Source: an uncultured Alistipes sp. (lineage in GTDB: Bacteria; Bacteroidota; Bacteroidia; Bacteroidales; Rikenellaceae). Taken from it: a DNA stretch of 64,000 nt. The notes under the pieces are model-generated. The model saw only the letters and a program-made list of their open reading frames with translations. It had not been told where the DNA came from and did no database searches. A program made the translations under genes and the position numbers. The stretch lies in NCBI GenBank assembly GCA_900770635.1, contig CAAGLB010000098.1, positions 23,359 to 87,358 on the forward strand, in the 5' to 3' direction. This document shows, piece after piece, positions 27,519 through 36,949 of this stretch (its first letter is position 1; every line of letters begins with the position of its first letter).

Positions 27519-27547
27519 GATGCTTAGTTAAATTAATAATATTCGCA

Positions 27548-27577
27548 CAAAGATAGTATTTTTTTTAGAATCCGCAA
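27548..27577 (-). promoter_or_regulatory. promoter of the ABC permease-LptF/G pair
   Basis: Minus strand: TTG (27575-27577), 19-nt spacer, TATCTTTG (27548-27555), about 30 bp before the ATG at 27518. I see no obvious Zur or Mur palindrome beside it. Confidence 0.75.
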
Positions 27578-27633
27578 GGTTGCCATTTAGCGAAAATGTT
27601 GTATATTCGCACAATGTTTATAGTTAATGGAGT

Positions 27634-28932
27634 ATGCAACAAAAACGAGTAAGTTTTCACACATTGGGCTGCAAGCTCAACTTCTCTGAAACATCGACCA
27701 TAGCACGTGACTTTGAGCGTGGAGGATACCTACGTGTAGAGGCTTCGGAGCCTACCGACGTAGCGGTAATCAACAGCTGCTCGGTGACGGAGCATGCGGA
27801 CAAGAAGTGTCGCAACATAATACGCAAGATACACCGCCGCAACCCAAATGCCATAATTGCAGTTACGGGATGCTACGCACAGCTAAAACCCCAAGACATT
27901 GCCGCAATAGAGGGCGTCGACATAGTGCTCGGCAACAACGACAAGGGCGACCTATATCGTCGTGTAAGCGAGCTACAAGAGCACACCGAGGCAGAGGTAT
28001 ATAGCTGCTCGTATGACCAGATAGACCGCTTCTTTGCCGCCTATTCGTCGGGCGACCGCACACGATCTTTCCTCAAAGTGCAGGATGGTTGCGACTACAA
28101 ATGTGCCTACTGCACAATACATTATGCACGTGGAGCAAGCCGCAACATAGCCATTGCCGACATAGTCAAGGAGGCCGAGGAGATTGCTGCATCGGGACAG
28201 AAAGAGATTGTTATTACAGGTGTAAACACAGGCGATTTTGGTCGTACCACAGGCGAAAAGTTTATCGATCTGCTTCGTGCTCTCGACAAGGTTGAAGGCA
28301 TCGAGCGTTACCGCATATCGAGCATCGAGCCCAACCTCATAACCGACGAGATTATCGAGTTTTGTGCCGAGTCGCCACGCTTCGTGCCACACTTCCACAT
28401 CCCGCTACAAAGTGGCTCAACACGCATACTTGGACTCATGCGCCGCCGATACACAGCAGAGAAATATCGTGAGCGCATAGCTAAGATTCGTGAGCTAATG
28501 CCCGACTCGTTCCTCGGCGTCGATGTCATCGTTGGTTTCCCTGGCGAGGGCGAGGAGGAGTTCATGGAGACATATCGACTACTCGAAGAGGTGGGTGCAT
28601 CATTTTTGCACATATTCCCATTTTCGGAGCGCCCAGGAACGCCTGCCATCAGCCTTCCAAACAAGGTGCAGTCGAGCATATCTACCGAGCGTGTTAGCCG
28701 CCTTGAAGAGCTGAGCAACAAGCTATACAACAACTTTGCACAGAGATATTTAGGCACTACACGTGAGGTGTTGTTCGAAAGTACTGATCGACAAGGCTTC
28801 ATGTTTGGATATACGGACAACTACCTAAGAGTAAAGGCCAAGTACGACACTTCGAAAATTAACCAAATTTGTAGTGTAAGGCTTCTATCGATAGATAATG
28901 ACGGAGATATTGTGGCCGAAATTATTGGATAA
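27634..28932 (+). CDS. mtaB: tRNA t6A37 methylthiotransferase MtaB
   Basis: 432 aa, a radical-SAM enzyme that converts t6A37 to ms2t6A37 in tRNAs reading ANN codons. The N-terminal UPF0004 domain has Cys residues in HTLGCKLNFSET, INSCSVTEHADKKC and VTGCYAQL. The radical-SAM cluster motif is CDYKCAYC near residue 152, with VITGVNTGDFG after it. The HTLGCK opening and missing MiaB features favour MtaB over MiaB or RimO. A weak -7-like box TATATTCG lies at 27602-27609. Confidence 0.93.
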   Translation: MQQKRVSFHTLGCKLNFSETSTIARDFERGGYLRVEASEPTDVAVINSCSVTEHADKKCRNIIRKIHRRNPNAIIAVTGCYAQLKPQDIAAIEGVDIVLGNNDKGDLYRRVSELQEHTEAEVYSCSYDQIDRFFAAYSSGDRTRSFLKVQDGCDYKCAYCTIHYARGASRNIAIADIVKEAEEIAASGQKEIVITGVNTGDFGRTTGEKFIDLLRALDKVEGIERYRISSIEPNLITDEIIEFCAESPRFVPHFHIPLQSGSTRILGLMRRRYTAEKYRERIAKIRELMPDSFLGVDVIVGFPGEGEEEFMETYRLLEEVGASFLHIFPFSERPGTPAISLPNKVQSSISTERVSRLEELSNKLYNNFAQRYLGTTREVLFESTDRQGFMFGYTDNYLRVKAKYDTSKINQICSVRLLSIDNDGDIVAEIIG

Positions 28933-28955
28933 TTACCACAAAAGTATTACTTTTG
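28925..28955 (+). promoter_or_regulatory. promoter of the sensor/trkH operon
   Basis: TTG (28925-28927), 20-nt spacer, TACTTTTG (28948-28955). The expected leader to the ATG at 28997 is about 37 nt. The -33 box overlaps the mtaB stop region. Confidence 0.7.
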
Positions 28956-28996
28956 TCCGATTATAAGCGCATAAAAGTAAATCCAAGTTTATTCGT

Positions 28997-29827
28997 ATGC
29001 TAAAAAGGTTTAACAGTTTATTCTCGATCAAAAGTGTACCACGACGTATGCGAGTGGCATTTATGAGCATCATACTATTGCTCGTATTTGCTGGTGCGAC
29101 ATCGCTCTTGGAGCTACAACGTGTGGGTAAGGATACTCAGCAGATTCTCATGTCGAGCAACCAGAATGTGAGCATTGCTCGTGAGATGGCCCTGGCCTTA
29201 AGTACGCAGAATGACGCTATCATATACATGGCTGTTGTGGGCGACTCATCGGCACGCTATCGCACAATGGCCGAGGAGGCTGTGGCACAACTCAACAGCT
29301 CATCGGCAGAGGCATTCAGACTCATGGGTGAGTCGGAATATCACTCGTTAGCCGACTCACTGGTGATGCACACACAAAACCTAAACAGGCTTGTAAACGA
29401 CTATCTCGACGGAAATGTACATCGACGCATAGAGGAGCAGATGCTCATAGACTCGATACCCAACACCCTATCGACACGCACATGGTATGTCGACGAGTAT
29501 AAGATTGAGCACAAGAACCTATCGAAGCAGATATCGAAATACATGACAGGCTCGCAGAGCACCCTCGGCCCCGAGGTAAGCCGCCTAAGCCACACAGCAC
29601 GCCGAGCAGTGACTCCCGTGTTCATCTCGTTGTTCGTAATGTTTGTGGTAGTGCTGATGCTCTACCTTTTCCTCAAACGACTATATGTAAAGCCCATGAT
29701 ACGCATCAACCGCAGCTTGGGCGACTACCTAACATACAAAGTACCATTCGACGACTCGATAGAGTGTCGTGACGAGATTAGAGAGTTGCGCGACAAAATA
29801 TCGACGCTAATAGCGAAAACAAAATAA
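28997..29827 (+). CDS. membrane sensor-like protein (4-helix bundle plus HAMP) without output domain
   Basis: 276 aa. TM helix 1 (about residues 19-38) and TM helix 2 (about 207-230) flank an all-helical periplasmic domain (about 40-205, e.g. VSIAREMALALSTQNDAIIY), as in four-helix-bundle receptors. A HAMP-like domain follows (KPMIRINRSLGDYL near 235; CRDEIRELRDKISTL near 258), and the protein then ends. No kinase, methyl-accepting or cyclase domain is present. The next gene, 16 bp on, is trkH, and two envelope proteins follow, so it may sense an envelope or ionic cue and act by direct contact. Confidence 0.8.
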   Translation: MLKRFNSLFSIKSVPRRMRVAFMSIILLLVFAGATSLLELQRVGKDTQQILMSSNQNVSIAREMALALSTQNDAIIYMAVVGDSSARYRTMAEEAVAQLNSSSAEAFRLMGESEYHSLADSLVMHTQNLNRLVNDYLDGNVHRRIEEQMLIDSIPNTLSTRTWYVDEYKIEHKNLSKQISKYMTGSQSTLGPEVSRLSHTARRAVTPVFISLFVMFVVVLMLYLFLKRLYVKPMIRINRSLGDYLTYKVPFDDSIECRDEIRELRDKISTLIAKTK

Positions 29828-29843
29828 AAGAACCTGAGCCCAA

Positions 29844-31289
29844 ATGAGGATACATGTTGTCATACGATACATCGGCATGATGCTAATATTCTTAGCATTG
29901 TTTATGCTTGCATCAGCAGGTGTATCGCTATTGAACAACCACGACTCGGCGCTATACCCACTACTTCTGTCGTCGTTCGTGACAATGATCCTCGGACTCT
30001 TCCCGCTCATATTTGTCGACAGTGCCGACGAGATCAAAACAAAGGAGGGTTATGCCATTGTCGTAGGCTCGTGGCTCGTGGCCTGCATTGTGGGCATGTT
30101 CCCATACCTTATCTGGGGTGGCGAGTTCACGATTGTCAACGCATGGTTTGAGAGCGTATCGGGATTTACAACCACAGGAGCATCGGTACTCAACGACATA
30201 GAGTTTCTGCCCCGAGGTCTACTCTTCTGGCGACAATCAACAACATGGATTGGCGGTATTGGCGTAGTTATGTTTGCCCTCGTCATCCTTCCCTCGTTGG
30301 GACGTAGCCGTCAGCTGCTATACAACGTTGAGCTATCGACCATCGCCAAGGACAACTTCAAGTATCGCTCACGTGAGATTATGCGCATCCTAATCTTCGT
30401 GTATGTGGGACTTACGGCACTAACAACGATACTCCTAAAACTCTCGGGCATGTGTTGGTTCGACGCTGCGACACATGCTATGTCGGCATGCGGAACATCG
30501 GGATTCAGCACAAAGAATGCATCGGTGGCATTTTTCGATAGCCCTATAATAGAGCTTGTCATGATGGGCGCTATGACAATATCGGGAATACATTTCGGCA
30601 TCCTTTATGCCACCATCACGGGCCGCCGCAACAATATTTTCCGTTCGGAGGTCGTTCGTGCCTACATAGGCATGATGTTTATAGCCACGATGATAATTGC
30701 AGCAAGCCTCTTTGGCGAGGGCATATACTCATCGTTCTTAGAGTCGTTGCGACATGCATCATTCCAGGTTGTAAGTATTACCACAACATCGGGATTTGCC
30801 ACAGCCGACACCAACCTATGGCCACCACTTGCGATAATCCTGCTGATATTCTGCTCGATAGTGTGCGGATGTGCAGGATCTACGTCGGGAGGTATGAAGG
30901 TCGACAGATTGCTACTTGCAACAAAGGTTATTCGCAACAGAATAAACATGCAGCAACACCCTAACGCCGTGATTAGCACCAAGACCGATGGCACGGTACA
31001 AGGTGACAACGTGCTAAACTTGGTGATGACATTTATCGTTGCATACCTACTACTTGCCCTTGCAGGAACAATAGTATATGCGATGTTTGGTTGCGACATA
31101 ATGACATCGTTTACGGCTGCCATCTCGTGCATCAGCAACGTAGGTCCAGGTTTTGGCGAAGTAGGCTCATTGGACAACTACTCGGCACTTCCAGCGGTGT
31201 TAAAGCTAAACTCGACACTGCTCATGCTGGTGGGACGTTTGGAGATATTCGGCTTCATACAGCTATTCTTCTTACGTTCGTGGCGATAA
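29844..31289 (+). CDS. trkH: TrkH/KtrB-type potassium uptake channel subunit
   Basis: 481 aa, a normal length for TrkH. The inner-membrane K+ translocating subunit has four pore loops: FESVSGFTTTGASVLNDIEF near residue 105, AMSACGTSGFSTKNASVAFF near 215, VVSITTTSGFATADTNLWPP near 310 and ISCISNVGPGFGEVGSLDNY near 430. Each contains the filter glycine region. Its regulator TrkA is not in the window. It sits between a HAMP sensor-like gene (16 bp upstream) and a SPOR-like protein gene (37 bp downstream). Confidence 0.95.
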   Translation: MRIHVVIRYIGMMLIFLALFMLASAGVSLLNNHDSALYPLLLSSFVTMILGLFPLIFVDSADEIKTKEGYAIVVGSWLVACIVGMFPYLIWGGEFTIVNAWFESVSGFTTTGASVLNDIEFLPRGLLFWRQSTTWIGGIGVVMFALVILPSLGRSRQLLYNVELSTIAKDNFKYRSREIMRILIFVYVGLTALTTILLKLSGMCWFDAATHAMSACGTSGFSTKNASVAFFDSPIIELVMMGAMTISGIHFGILYATITGRRNNIFRSEVVRAYIGMMFIATMIIAASLFGEGIYSSFLESLRHASFQVVSITTTSGFATADTNLWPPLAIILLIFCSIVCGCAGSTSGGMKVDRLLLATKVIRNRINMQQHPNAVISTKTDGTVQGDNVLNLVMTFIVAYLLLALAGTIVYAMFGCDIMTSFTAAISCISNVGPGFGEVGSLDNYSALPAVLKLNSTLLMLVGRLEIFGFIQLFFLRSWR

Positions 31290-31326
31290 GGTTTTAGACA
31301 GAAAAAAATAAAAGAGAAACATAGAT

Positions 31327-32889
31327 ATGAATCGTAGTAAAAAACTTGTAGCAATGCTCATCGTGGGCATGTTAATGGCGATGCAGGCATACGCATCGGC
31401 CGTTGACGACAATCCCATCACCCATGAGCTGGAAAACAACGAAAGGTATATTGAGCTAAACGACAGATACTCGAAGCTAAATACCAAGCATGATTCGATA
31501 AACAATCTGCTCAAAGAGCTACGCAGCGAGATAAGCAGCAGCGGCGAGGCAAAGAGCAGCGCCATGCGTGCACAAATATTGGAGTTGGAGAAGAATGCTC
31601 AGGACATACGCCAGGAGATATATGATGTGGCACACGAAATCGGCACCATGCAACAGGAGAATATCCGACAGATATTGGATCGTGTGAACATGGACGATGT
31701 CTACACATATAGGCCTACTAAGTCGGAGAAGGTGGAGAGTGGCTCAAAATCGGCCATATCTAAAAACCTTGTCGATAACGAGTGTTTCAAATCTCTCTCC
31801 GAAGAGGAGTACTGCCAGCTACAAGAGGCTCAGAGCGACGAGATAGAGCTAAGCAAGTTGGCAGAGGAGTATGTCGACAAATACAATCAGCTCGAGAAGA
31901 TTATAGAGAAATATAAGCAGACAGATCGTGCATTCGAGGCAAATCCGCTGTATGAGCAATATGAGGAGATTAGCAAGAGATTGTATGAGCTTAACTCGCT
32001 TATCGAGGATAAATGGAACAACCTCATTAGGGTTAAAGAGTATTCGATTAGCTATATCGCTCAGAAGAACAATAAGCAGATAAACGCCGAAAAGGTCTAC
32101 GAGATGCTGGATATCTGTAATAGCTACGATGGCAAATACTCGTCTGACGGCTTGGTGCACTATGCCATAGGTCGCCAAACATTGCGTGAGTTTGAGAGCT
32201 CTTTTGCCTACGTCATGCAACTTGGAGCTGCCCGTGACTCGCTACAAGGGGTAATCAAAGGTTACAACGAAAATCATCTTCGCTACGACCTACCAAAAAT
32301 AGACACGGTCGAGCGCCGCATACTCATGGATTTTGAGCCAATAAAGATTGGTCGCACAAACTACTACGACAACGATAACCCACTACCCGAGTTGCAGGTA
32401 TTCGAGAGTGGCACGATATACAGAATCCTTCTCGGCAAGTTCAAGACAAAACAGGCGATGACACTGTTTAGAGGTGTGCAGCCATTGTCGATAACTCGCA
32501 ACGAAGAGGGACTATATTGCTACTACGCCGGAGGCTACGACAACGAGGCTGAGGCACGCGAGACCGTTCAGTTTCTCAGAGATAAAGGATTTAAAAATCC
32601 AGAGTTGTGCTGCTGGACAGATGGTGAAATGAAAATTATACCTATCGCAAAGAAGGAGAAGGTTGTTGCACCTAAGACACGATACATAGTGGTGATAAAC
32701 ACCCAGACCATGGACGACAAGATGCGACACATAATAGCTACCGAAGCCCCAGGTAAGATAGTATCACGCAGTGGTCGCAACCATCTGGTGGGATTATTCG
32801 AGGATCGTGGCGAGGCCGACACGCTCATAATATCGCTCACCGAGGCATATCCAACTCTTGAAATGGGCATTGCCGAGGAGAAGATGTAG
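31327..32889 (+). CDS. secreted coiled-coil protein with SPOR-like C-terminal repeats
   Basis: 520 aa with a signal peptide (residues 1-24, ending MQAYASA). Residues about 35-240 are charged and helical, probably coiled coil. Near residues 350-440 a module GTIYRILLGKFKTKQAMTLF, then YCYYAGGYDNEAEARETVQF, matches the SPOR fold that binds denuded peptidoglycan glycans. A second, weaker copy (RYIVVINTQTM, HLVGLFEDRGEADTLI) ends the protein. It lies 12 bp before the next predicted lipoprotein gene start region. Likely periplasmic and cell-wall linked. Confidence 0.78.
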   Translation: MNRSKKLVAMLIVGMLMAMQAYASAVDDNPITHELENNERYIELNDRYSKLNTKHDSINNLLKELRSEISSSGEAKSSAMRAQILELEKNAQDIRQEIYDVAHEIGTMQQENIRQILDRVNMDDVYTYRPTKSEKVESGSKSAISKNLVDNECFKSLSEEEYCQLQEAQSDEIELSKLAEEYVDKYNQLEKIIEKYKQTDRAFEANPLYEQYEEISKRLYELNSLIEDKWNNLIRVKEYSISYIAQKNNKQINAEKVYEMLDICNSYDGKYSSDGLVHYAIGRQTLREFESSFAYVMQLGAARDSLQGVIKGYNENHLRYDLPKIDTVERRILMDFEPIKIGRTNYYDNDNPLPELQVFESGTIYRILLGKFKTKQAMTLFRGVQPLSITRNEEGLYCYYAGGYDNEAEARETVQFLRDKGFKNPELCCWTDGEMKIIPIAKKEKVVAPKTRYIVVINTQTMDDKMRHIIATEAPGKIVSRSGRNHLVGLFEDRGEADTLIISLTEAYPTLEMGIAEEKM

Positions 32890-32919
32890 TAAAACAGAAG
32901 AGTGCTAATTAAGAGAACA

Positions 32920-34392
32920 ATGAGATATATGAAGCTAAAAGTTTTTAACCTTATGGCAATAATCATCGTGGCAAGCATGGCGATGATTGGCTGCAAGAAG
33001 GAGGGAAAGGAGACATTTACAATCCCATCAGAGAGCATCCTCATAACCGTCGATGGCTTTGGTGTGGAGGGCACAACAACATTCAAGTCGCACAACATAT
33101 CGGCAATAGATGTGCTCTCTGTGCCTACTGGATGGAGTGTCGTTAACATCGACATGTATGCCAAGAGCATCACCGTTAAGTCGCCCGAGAACCTCGAGAA
33201 CGACAACAAGCGCTCAGGCGATATATCGCTAAAAGGATACTCACCAGCAGGCGACGAGAAGTCTATCGAGCTGTATGTAGCCATCCTCGACACAGCAGAT
33301 GTTGACTACACCAAAGCACCAGCAAACTGCTATATCGCCAACAAGCCAGCAACACGCTACTTGTTCAACCCAATGGTTGGCGGCAGCAACACTGCTCTCG
33401 ACACCAACTACGTTGAGCTTATCTGGTCAACAAGCGTCGACCTTATCAAGTATATTGACATGAAAGAGGATGAGGGTGGCAATATGGTGGCATCGTTCTA
33501 TGTCGAGGCAGTGGAGGAAGATGATGAGCCTACCGATAAGATTAAACCAGGAAATGCGCTTATTGGCGCTTACGATGCCGATGGCAACCTGTTGTGGTCG
33601 TGGCATATATGGGTGACAAACAGCAACCCTACGGCCGACACAATCGCTATTAATGGTCAGACAATGATGAATATCAACCTCGGCGCCGACTGCAATAGCG
33701 AGGGTGAGAAGGATGGCGCAAAAATAGGCTCGTCGTATGGCATGTACTACCAGTGGGGTCGTCGCACGCCTATCGTCGGCCCTGAGTCTTGGGACTTCGC
33801 ACTCAACGTTGACAAGTATATATTCAATGCTGTGGGAAGCCAGAAGAGCCTGATATACACCGAGTCAGACAGCTCAACAGGCACGGTAGAGTGGGCAAAT
33901 GCCAACCCTCGAACAATAATCACTGGCTACGAAGACAATAACTACGACTGGCTCTATGAGGGCCACGAGGAGCTGTGGTCGGCAACTGAAAAGAGCGAGC
34001 ACGATCCATGTCCTGCTGGCTGGCGCATACCCGATAGCTCGGTATATGCCAACCTCACCATCAACACCGTTGACGACGAGATGGCATGGCAGGAGGCTCA
34101 GGGCATGTATGGCTGGAATCTCATAGATAAGAACGACCAGAGCAAGAGCTACTTCTTCTCGGCAGCAGGTCGCCGCAACTACCTCGATGGTCGCCTCGAC
34201 ATCATGAACGACGACATGGATCGCCCCGTGCCCTGGTCGGGATACTATTGGACAGCCACAACCACCGAAGATGGCATGGCTAAGGCGATGTTCTTCGACC
34301 TAAATAGCCAAACACGCACATGGAACGGCCTTGATGCAGCAAGGCCTATGCGTCGTGCAAATGCAATGCCCGTACGTTGCGTGAGGGAGTAA
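32920..34392 (+). CDS. lipoprotein with C-terminal FISUMP-like domain
   Basis: 490 aa from the ATG at 32920; a GTG at 32902 is in frame, and an ATG at 32929 is also possible. A lipobox (MAMIGC) precedes a Lys-rich stretch. Residues about 30-120 form a beta-rich module. The rest (ANCYIANKPATRYLFNP; NLGADCNSEGEKDG; YYQWGRRTPIVGPESW; DPCPAGWRIPDSSVY; SGYYWTATT; ending MPVRCVRE) carries the C/W-rich signatures of FISUMP/DUF1566-like surface domains common in Bacteroidetes. Last gene of the trkH group, followed by a strong terminator. Function unknown. Confidence 0.8.
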   Translation: MRYMKLKVFNLMAIIIVASMAMIGCKKEGKETFTIPSESILITVDGFGVEGTTTFKSHNISAIDVLSVPTGWSVVNIDMYAKSITVKSPENLENDNKRSGDISLKGYSPAGDEKSIELYVAILDTADVDYTKAPANCYIANKPATRYLFNPMVGGSNTALDTNYVELIWSTSVDLIKYIDMKEDEGGNMVASFYVEAVEEDDEPTDKIKPGNALIGAYDADGNLLWSWHIWVTNSNPTADTIAINGQTMMNINLGADCNSEGEKDGAKIGSSYGMYYQWGRRTPIVGPESWDFALNVDKYIFNAVGSQKSLIYTESDSSTGTVEWANANPRTIITGYEDNNYDWLYEGHEELWSATEKSEHDPCPAGWRIPDSSVYANLTINTVDDEMAWQEAQGMYGWNLIDKNDQSKSYFFSAAGRRNYLDGRLDIMNDDMDRPVPWSGYYWTATTTEDGMAKAMFFDLNSQTRTWNGLDAARPMRRANAMPVRCVRE

Positions 34393-34412
34393 ACAACAAA
34401 GCAACACACAAG

Positions 34413-34442
34413 CGGAGTGCCTCACGGTGCTCCGTTTTTTTT
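34413..34442 (+). terminator. intrinsic terminator closing the trkH operon
   Basis: 9-bp stem (cggagtgcc with ggtgctccg, two G-T pairs; 34413-34434) with a 4-nt loop and eight T residues after it. Confidence 0.88.
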
Positions 34443-34797
34443 GTACCTATTTTAATAATAAGAGGCTTGATGCGTGAGGGAAAGTAAACTTCACACTGAA
34501 TATAGCCCTCTATAATTGTCTACATAGAGGACTATTATTTCCAACACCCTGATAATCAAGATATTGAAAAGATTTCCCAAGGATGAGATTCTAAGGACGC
34601 GTAACTGCCTGATAATCAGCACTATGAAAAATTCGCAAAATCGCATTTTTCAAATATCTGAAAATCAACAACTTAGATATAGGGGCACGGAAAAACATTT
34701 GGATCGAAAATTTGGTTTTTAGAGGCGCCCGGTGCTAACTTTGCAATAACAAAACCACCCAATCGAGCAATAATCTAAAACTATAAAATAAAGTATC
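34443..34797. other. intergenic region with promoter and short degenerate repeats
   Basis: No gene is visible. Two loosely similar segments start cctgataatca (about 34550 and 34609), followed by a tattgaaaa-like sequence. The promoter of the gene at 34798 lies at its right end: TTTG 34711-34714, 21-nt spacer, TAACTTTG 34736-34743. Confidence 0.55.
34711..34743 (+). promoter_or_regulatory. promoter of the lipoprotein gene at 34798
   Basis: TTTG (34711-34714), 21-nt spacer, TAACTTTG (34736-34743), leader about 50 nt. Confidence 0.7.
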
Positions 34798-35460
34798 ATG
34801 AAAAAACTTATTTACAGCCTTGTGGTATTAGTCGCAGCGAGCACAATGACCTCGTGCGAGAAGTTACAGCAAATTGGCGCATTACCCGAGCCAACTAAGT
34901 ATTTCATTGAGATGAACATGACCTATGATGATTGGGAGCTTGACAACACTTTTATTTCAACCTATAATGAGTGGTACTGGAATGTAGTTAATGGAGATAC
35001 TCTTGAGTTTAAGGTGAAAGAGAACTATGATGGGAAAGAGGGTCTAACTACTTTCATGCTTACAAGACATAATGTTCCGATTCCCTGTAACAATGAGGAT
35101 GAAGTACGTGAAGTTTATATAGGTTTTGGTCTTAGATTACAAGATATTCCTCTTCAGAAAGATACAAAATATTATTTCGGTGATGTTGAAGGTGTTGATA
35201 CAAGCGATGGCGTGGTTGCGTCTGGTCACATCTCAATGTGGGGTGGCATGGAACTGCAGAAGTCTACTCTCGGTTGGATCAAGTTCACTCGACTTGAACT
35301 TACACACGATAATGACGAGGGCTTTGCCGATGATTATGAGATAGACTTGGAGTTCGCATTTGAGGTCAAAGATCCCGAAACTGGCGAGGTAACACTAAAG
35401 GTTGAGAATGGCAAGATACTCAATAACCCAGGCGAGTGGATGGTGCGGGAGGTAATATAG
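34798..35460 (+). CDS. lipoprotein of unknown function
   Basis: 220 aa. The N-terminus MKKLIYSLVVLVAASTMTSC is a lipoprotein signal nearly identical in style to that of the gene at 36946. The mature part is acidic and beta-rich (FIEMNMTYDDWELDNTFIST; VEGVDTSDGVVASGHISMWG). I recognise no family. Followed, 6 bp after the stop, by a 200-bp repeat that carries the promoter of the next gene. Confidence 0.75.
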   Translation: MKKLIYSLVVLVAASTMTSCEKLQQIGALPEPTKYFIEMNMTYDDWELDNTFISTYNEWYWNVVNGDTLEFKVKENYDGKEGLTTFMLTRHNVPIPCNNEDEVREVYIGFGLRLQDIPLQKDTKYYFGDVEGVDTSDGVVASGHISMWGGMELQKSTLGWIKFTRLELTHDNDEGFADDYEIDLEFAFEVKDPETGEVTLKVENGKILNNPGEWMVREVI

Positions 35461-35466
35461 CTCATT

Positions 35467-35670
35467 GCATAGCCATGCATTATGCAGAAATATTACCCAC
35501 TGATTATCACTTTCTTACCCCAAAATTTGGAAATTTCAAGGGGGGGGGTAAATTTGTGATGTAAAAAAAGAGAAAGTCGATGTCAGAAAATCGAGATTTG
35601 AGCGTATTATAGGTAAAAAGAATTTAGTTACTCACATATTTACAGCTATGAAGAATATCATTTTAAGCCT
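35467..35670. repeat. 200-bp promoter-leader-signal-peptide repeat, copy 1
   Basis: From gcatagccatgcattatgca through the promoter, the leader and the first codons of the gene at 35648, this segment is nearly identical to 37665-37866 (only scattered single-base differences). It holds a G9 tract. Confidence 0.9.
35526..35556 (+). promoter_or_regulatory. promoter with G9 tract in its spacer (copy 1)
   Basis: TTTG (35526-35529), 19-nt spacer, TAAATTTG (35549-35556). The last nine bases of the spacer are G (35540-35548), abutting the -7 box. Changes in G number would change the -33/-7 distance directly. Confidence 0.8.
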
Positions 35671-36949
35671 TGTGGCAATAGTCATGGCATTATCCACAGC
35701 ATGCAACAACGAGAATTCGGGCGAGCACAAGAATCACTCTAATCCCGAAGCTGATCTAAACGAAATTAATGATGTCGTATCTGAATTAATAGAGAAGTGT
35801 CAAGACTTTGCGCCAAATGATGTCAGTAAGGGTTTACCTGGTGAGTGGGCACTGGACTCTGAGTTAGCATACAACGAGGATTGGCAAGAGATTATAATGC
35901 CTTATATGTTTATGGGTATAGAGTATACCCCATTGCTGCAGCATAACAGATACACTTTCAAAGGTGATGCTACGGGTTTTAGTTTTTGTATGGATCCAAA
36001 AACAATGGAGCCAGATACTCTACGATTTAACTGGAGTTATGATGTAATAAATAGAAAACTCTTATTAAGCGGTGAGCATAATGCCGAGTATATAATTTCA
36101 GGATACAACAAAGACTACATCATATCGGATAGAGTTTATAATAATAAAAATCAGCGCACAATACTCAAGCGTAATAGCGTGGATGAGGAGTGGCAGCCCA
36201 TAGAGTTGAGTGAAACTGAATTTAACATACCTTCTGAGGGCGGTGAGTGTAATGTGGCTGTACAGAATTACGATCAACTATCTATAGTAGGTGGTTATGA
36301 GGTCGTAGATGATGCAAATGGCAACACAGAATATGTGAACTATGTTAGGTCTTCTGATAGTGGAATGGATGTAGATGGAGGTTGGTATCGTGCGACTGTT
36401 CTTGAAGACAGCCCTAATGAAATACTAATTGTTGTTAATGGAAATAATAGCATACAACCACGAACTGCTATTATCGATGTACAGTGTGGCAATGTGTTTG
36501 GTAGCATAACTATTGTTCAGGGAGCAAAGCAAGGTGAGGCTACGCAATATGCATCTGTTATGTCAAGCTTACCATATACTGAATACTCATTAGAAGGGAC
36601 ATCATGTGAGTGGAACTTACCATATGATTTTGACGAGATTGTTGATGCTGTCATTGTCAATAGTGATGAGGAGCTAAGCAAGTATATCAAATCTGAGAAT
36701 AACGCCAGCTATCCAGATATAGATTTTACGAAACAGTCGTTAGTAATTACATATGGCAGCCAGAATTCTGGTATTGAAAGCATACACTTAGTCGATTTCG
36801 AAAAAGTATCTGAGGCATATTATGAACTATTAATTGAAATAACCCCAAATTTAGCTTGTGTGATGAGCCCTTGGACTTATGCATTTATAACAGAGAAGTT
36901 AAGTGATCAGACTCAAATCAAGTTAGGTGTAATTCTAAAACAACTATGA
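35648..36949 (+). CDS. surface lipoprotein, lipocalin-like plus BACON-like plus shared C-terminal domain
   Basis: 433 aa; signal MKNIILSLVAIVMALSTAC. Residues about 60-175 look like a lipocalin-type barrel (PGEWALDSELAYNEDW, RYTFKGDATGFSF, YIISDRVYNNKNQRTILKRN). Residues about 195-295 form a BACON-like sandwich (FNIPSEGGECNVAVQNYDQL, IIDVQCGNVFGSITIVQGAK). Residues about 305-433 (LPYTEYSLEGTSCEWNLPYD, NSDEELSKYI) are homologous to the C-terminal domain of the product of 37845-38657. Expression is probably controlled by the G-tract promoter. The stop overlaps the next gene's ATG by 4 bp. Confidence 0.8.
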   Translation: MKNIILSLVAIVMALSTACNNENSGEHKNHSNPEADLNEINDVVSELIEKCQDFAPNDVSKGLPGEWALDSELAYNEDWQEIIMPYMFMGIEYTPLLQHNRYTFKGDATGFSFCMDPKTMEPDTLRFNWSYDVINRKLLLSGEHNAEYIISGYNKDYIISDRVYNNKNQRTILKRNSVDEEWQPIELSETEFNIPSEGGECNVAVQNYDQLSIVGGYEVVDDANGNTEYVNYVRSSDSGMDVDGGWYRATVLEDSPNEILIVVNGNNSIQPRTAIIDVQCGNVFGSITIVQGAKQGEATQYASVMSSLPYTEYSLEGTSCEWNLPYDFDEIVDAVIVNSDEELSKYIKSENNASYPDIDFTKQSLVITYGSQNSGIESIHLVDFEKVSEAYYELLIEITPNLACVMSPWTYAFITEKLSDQTQIKLGVILKQL

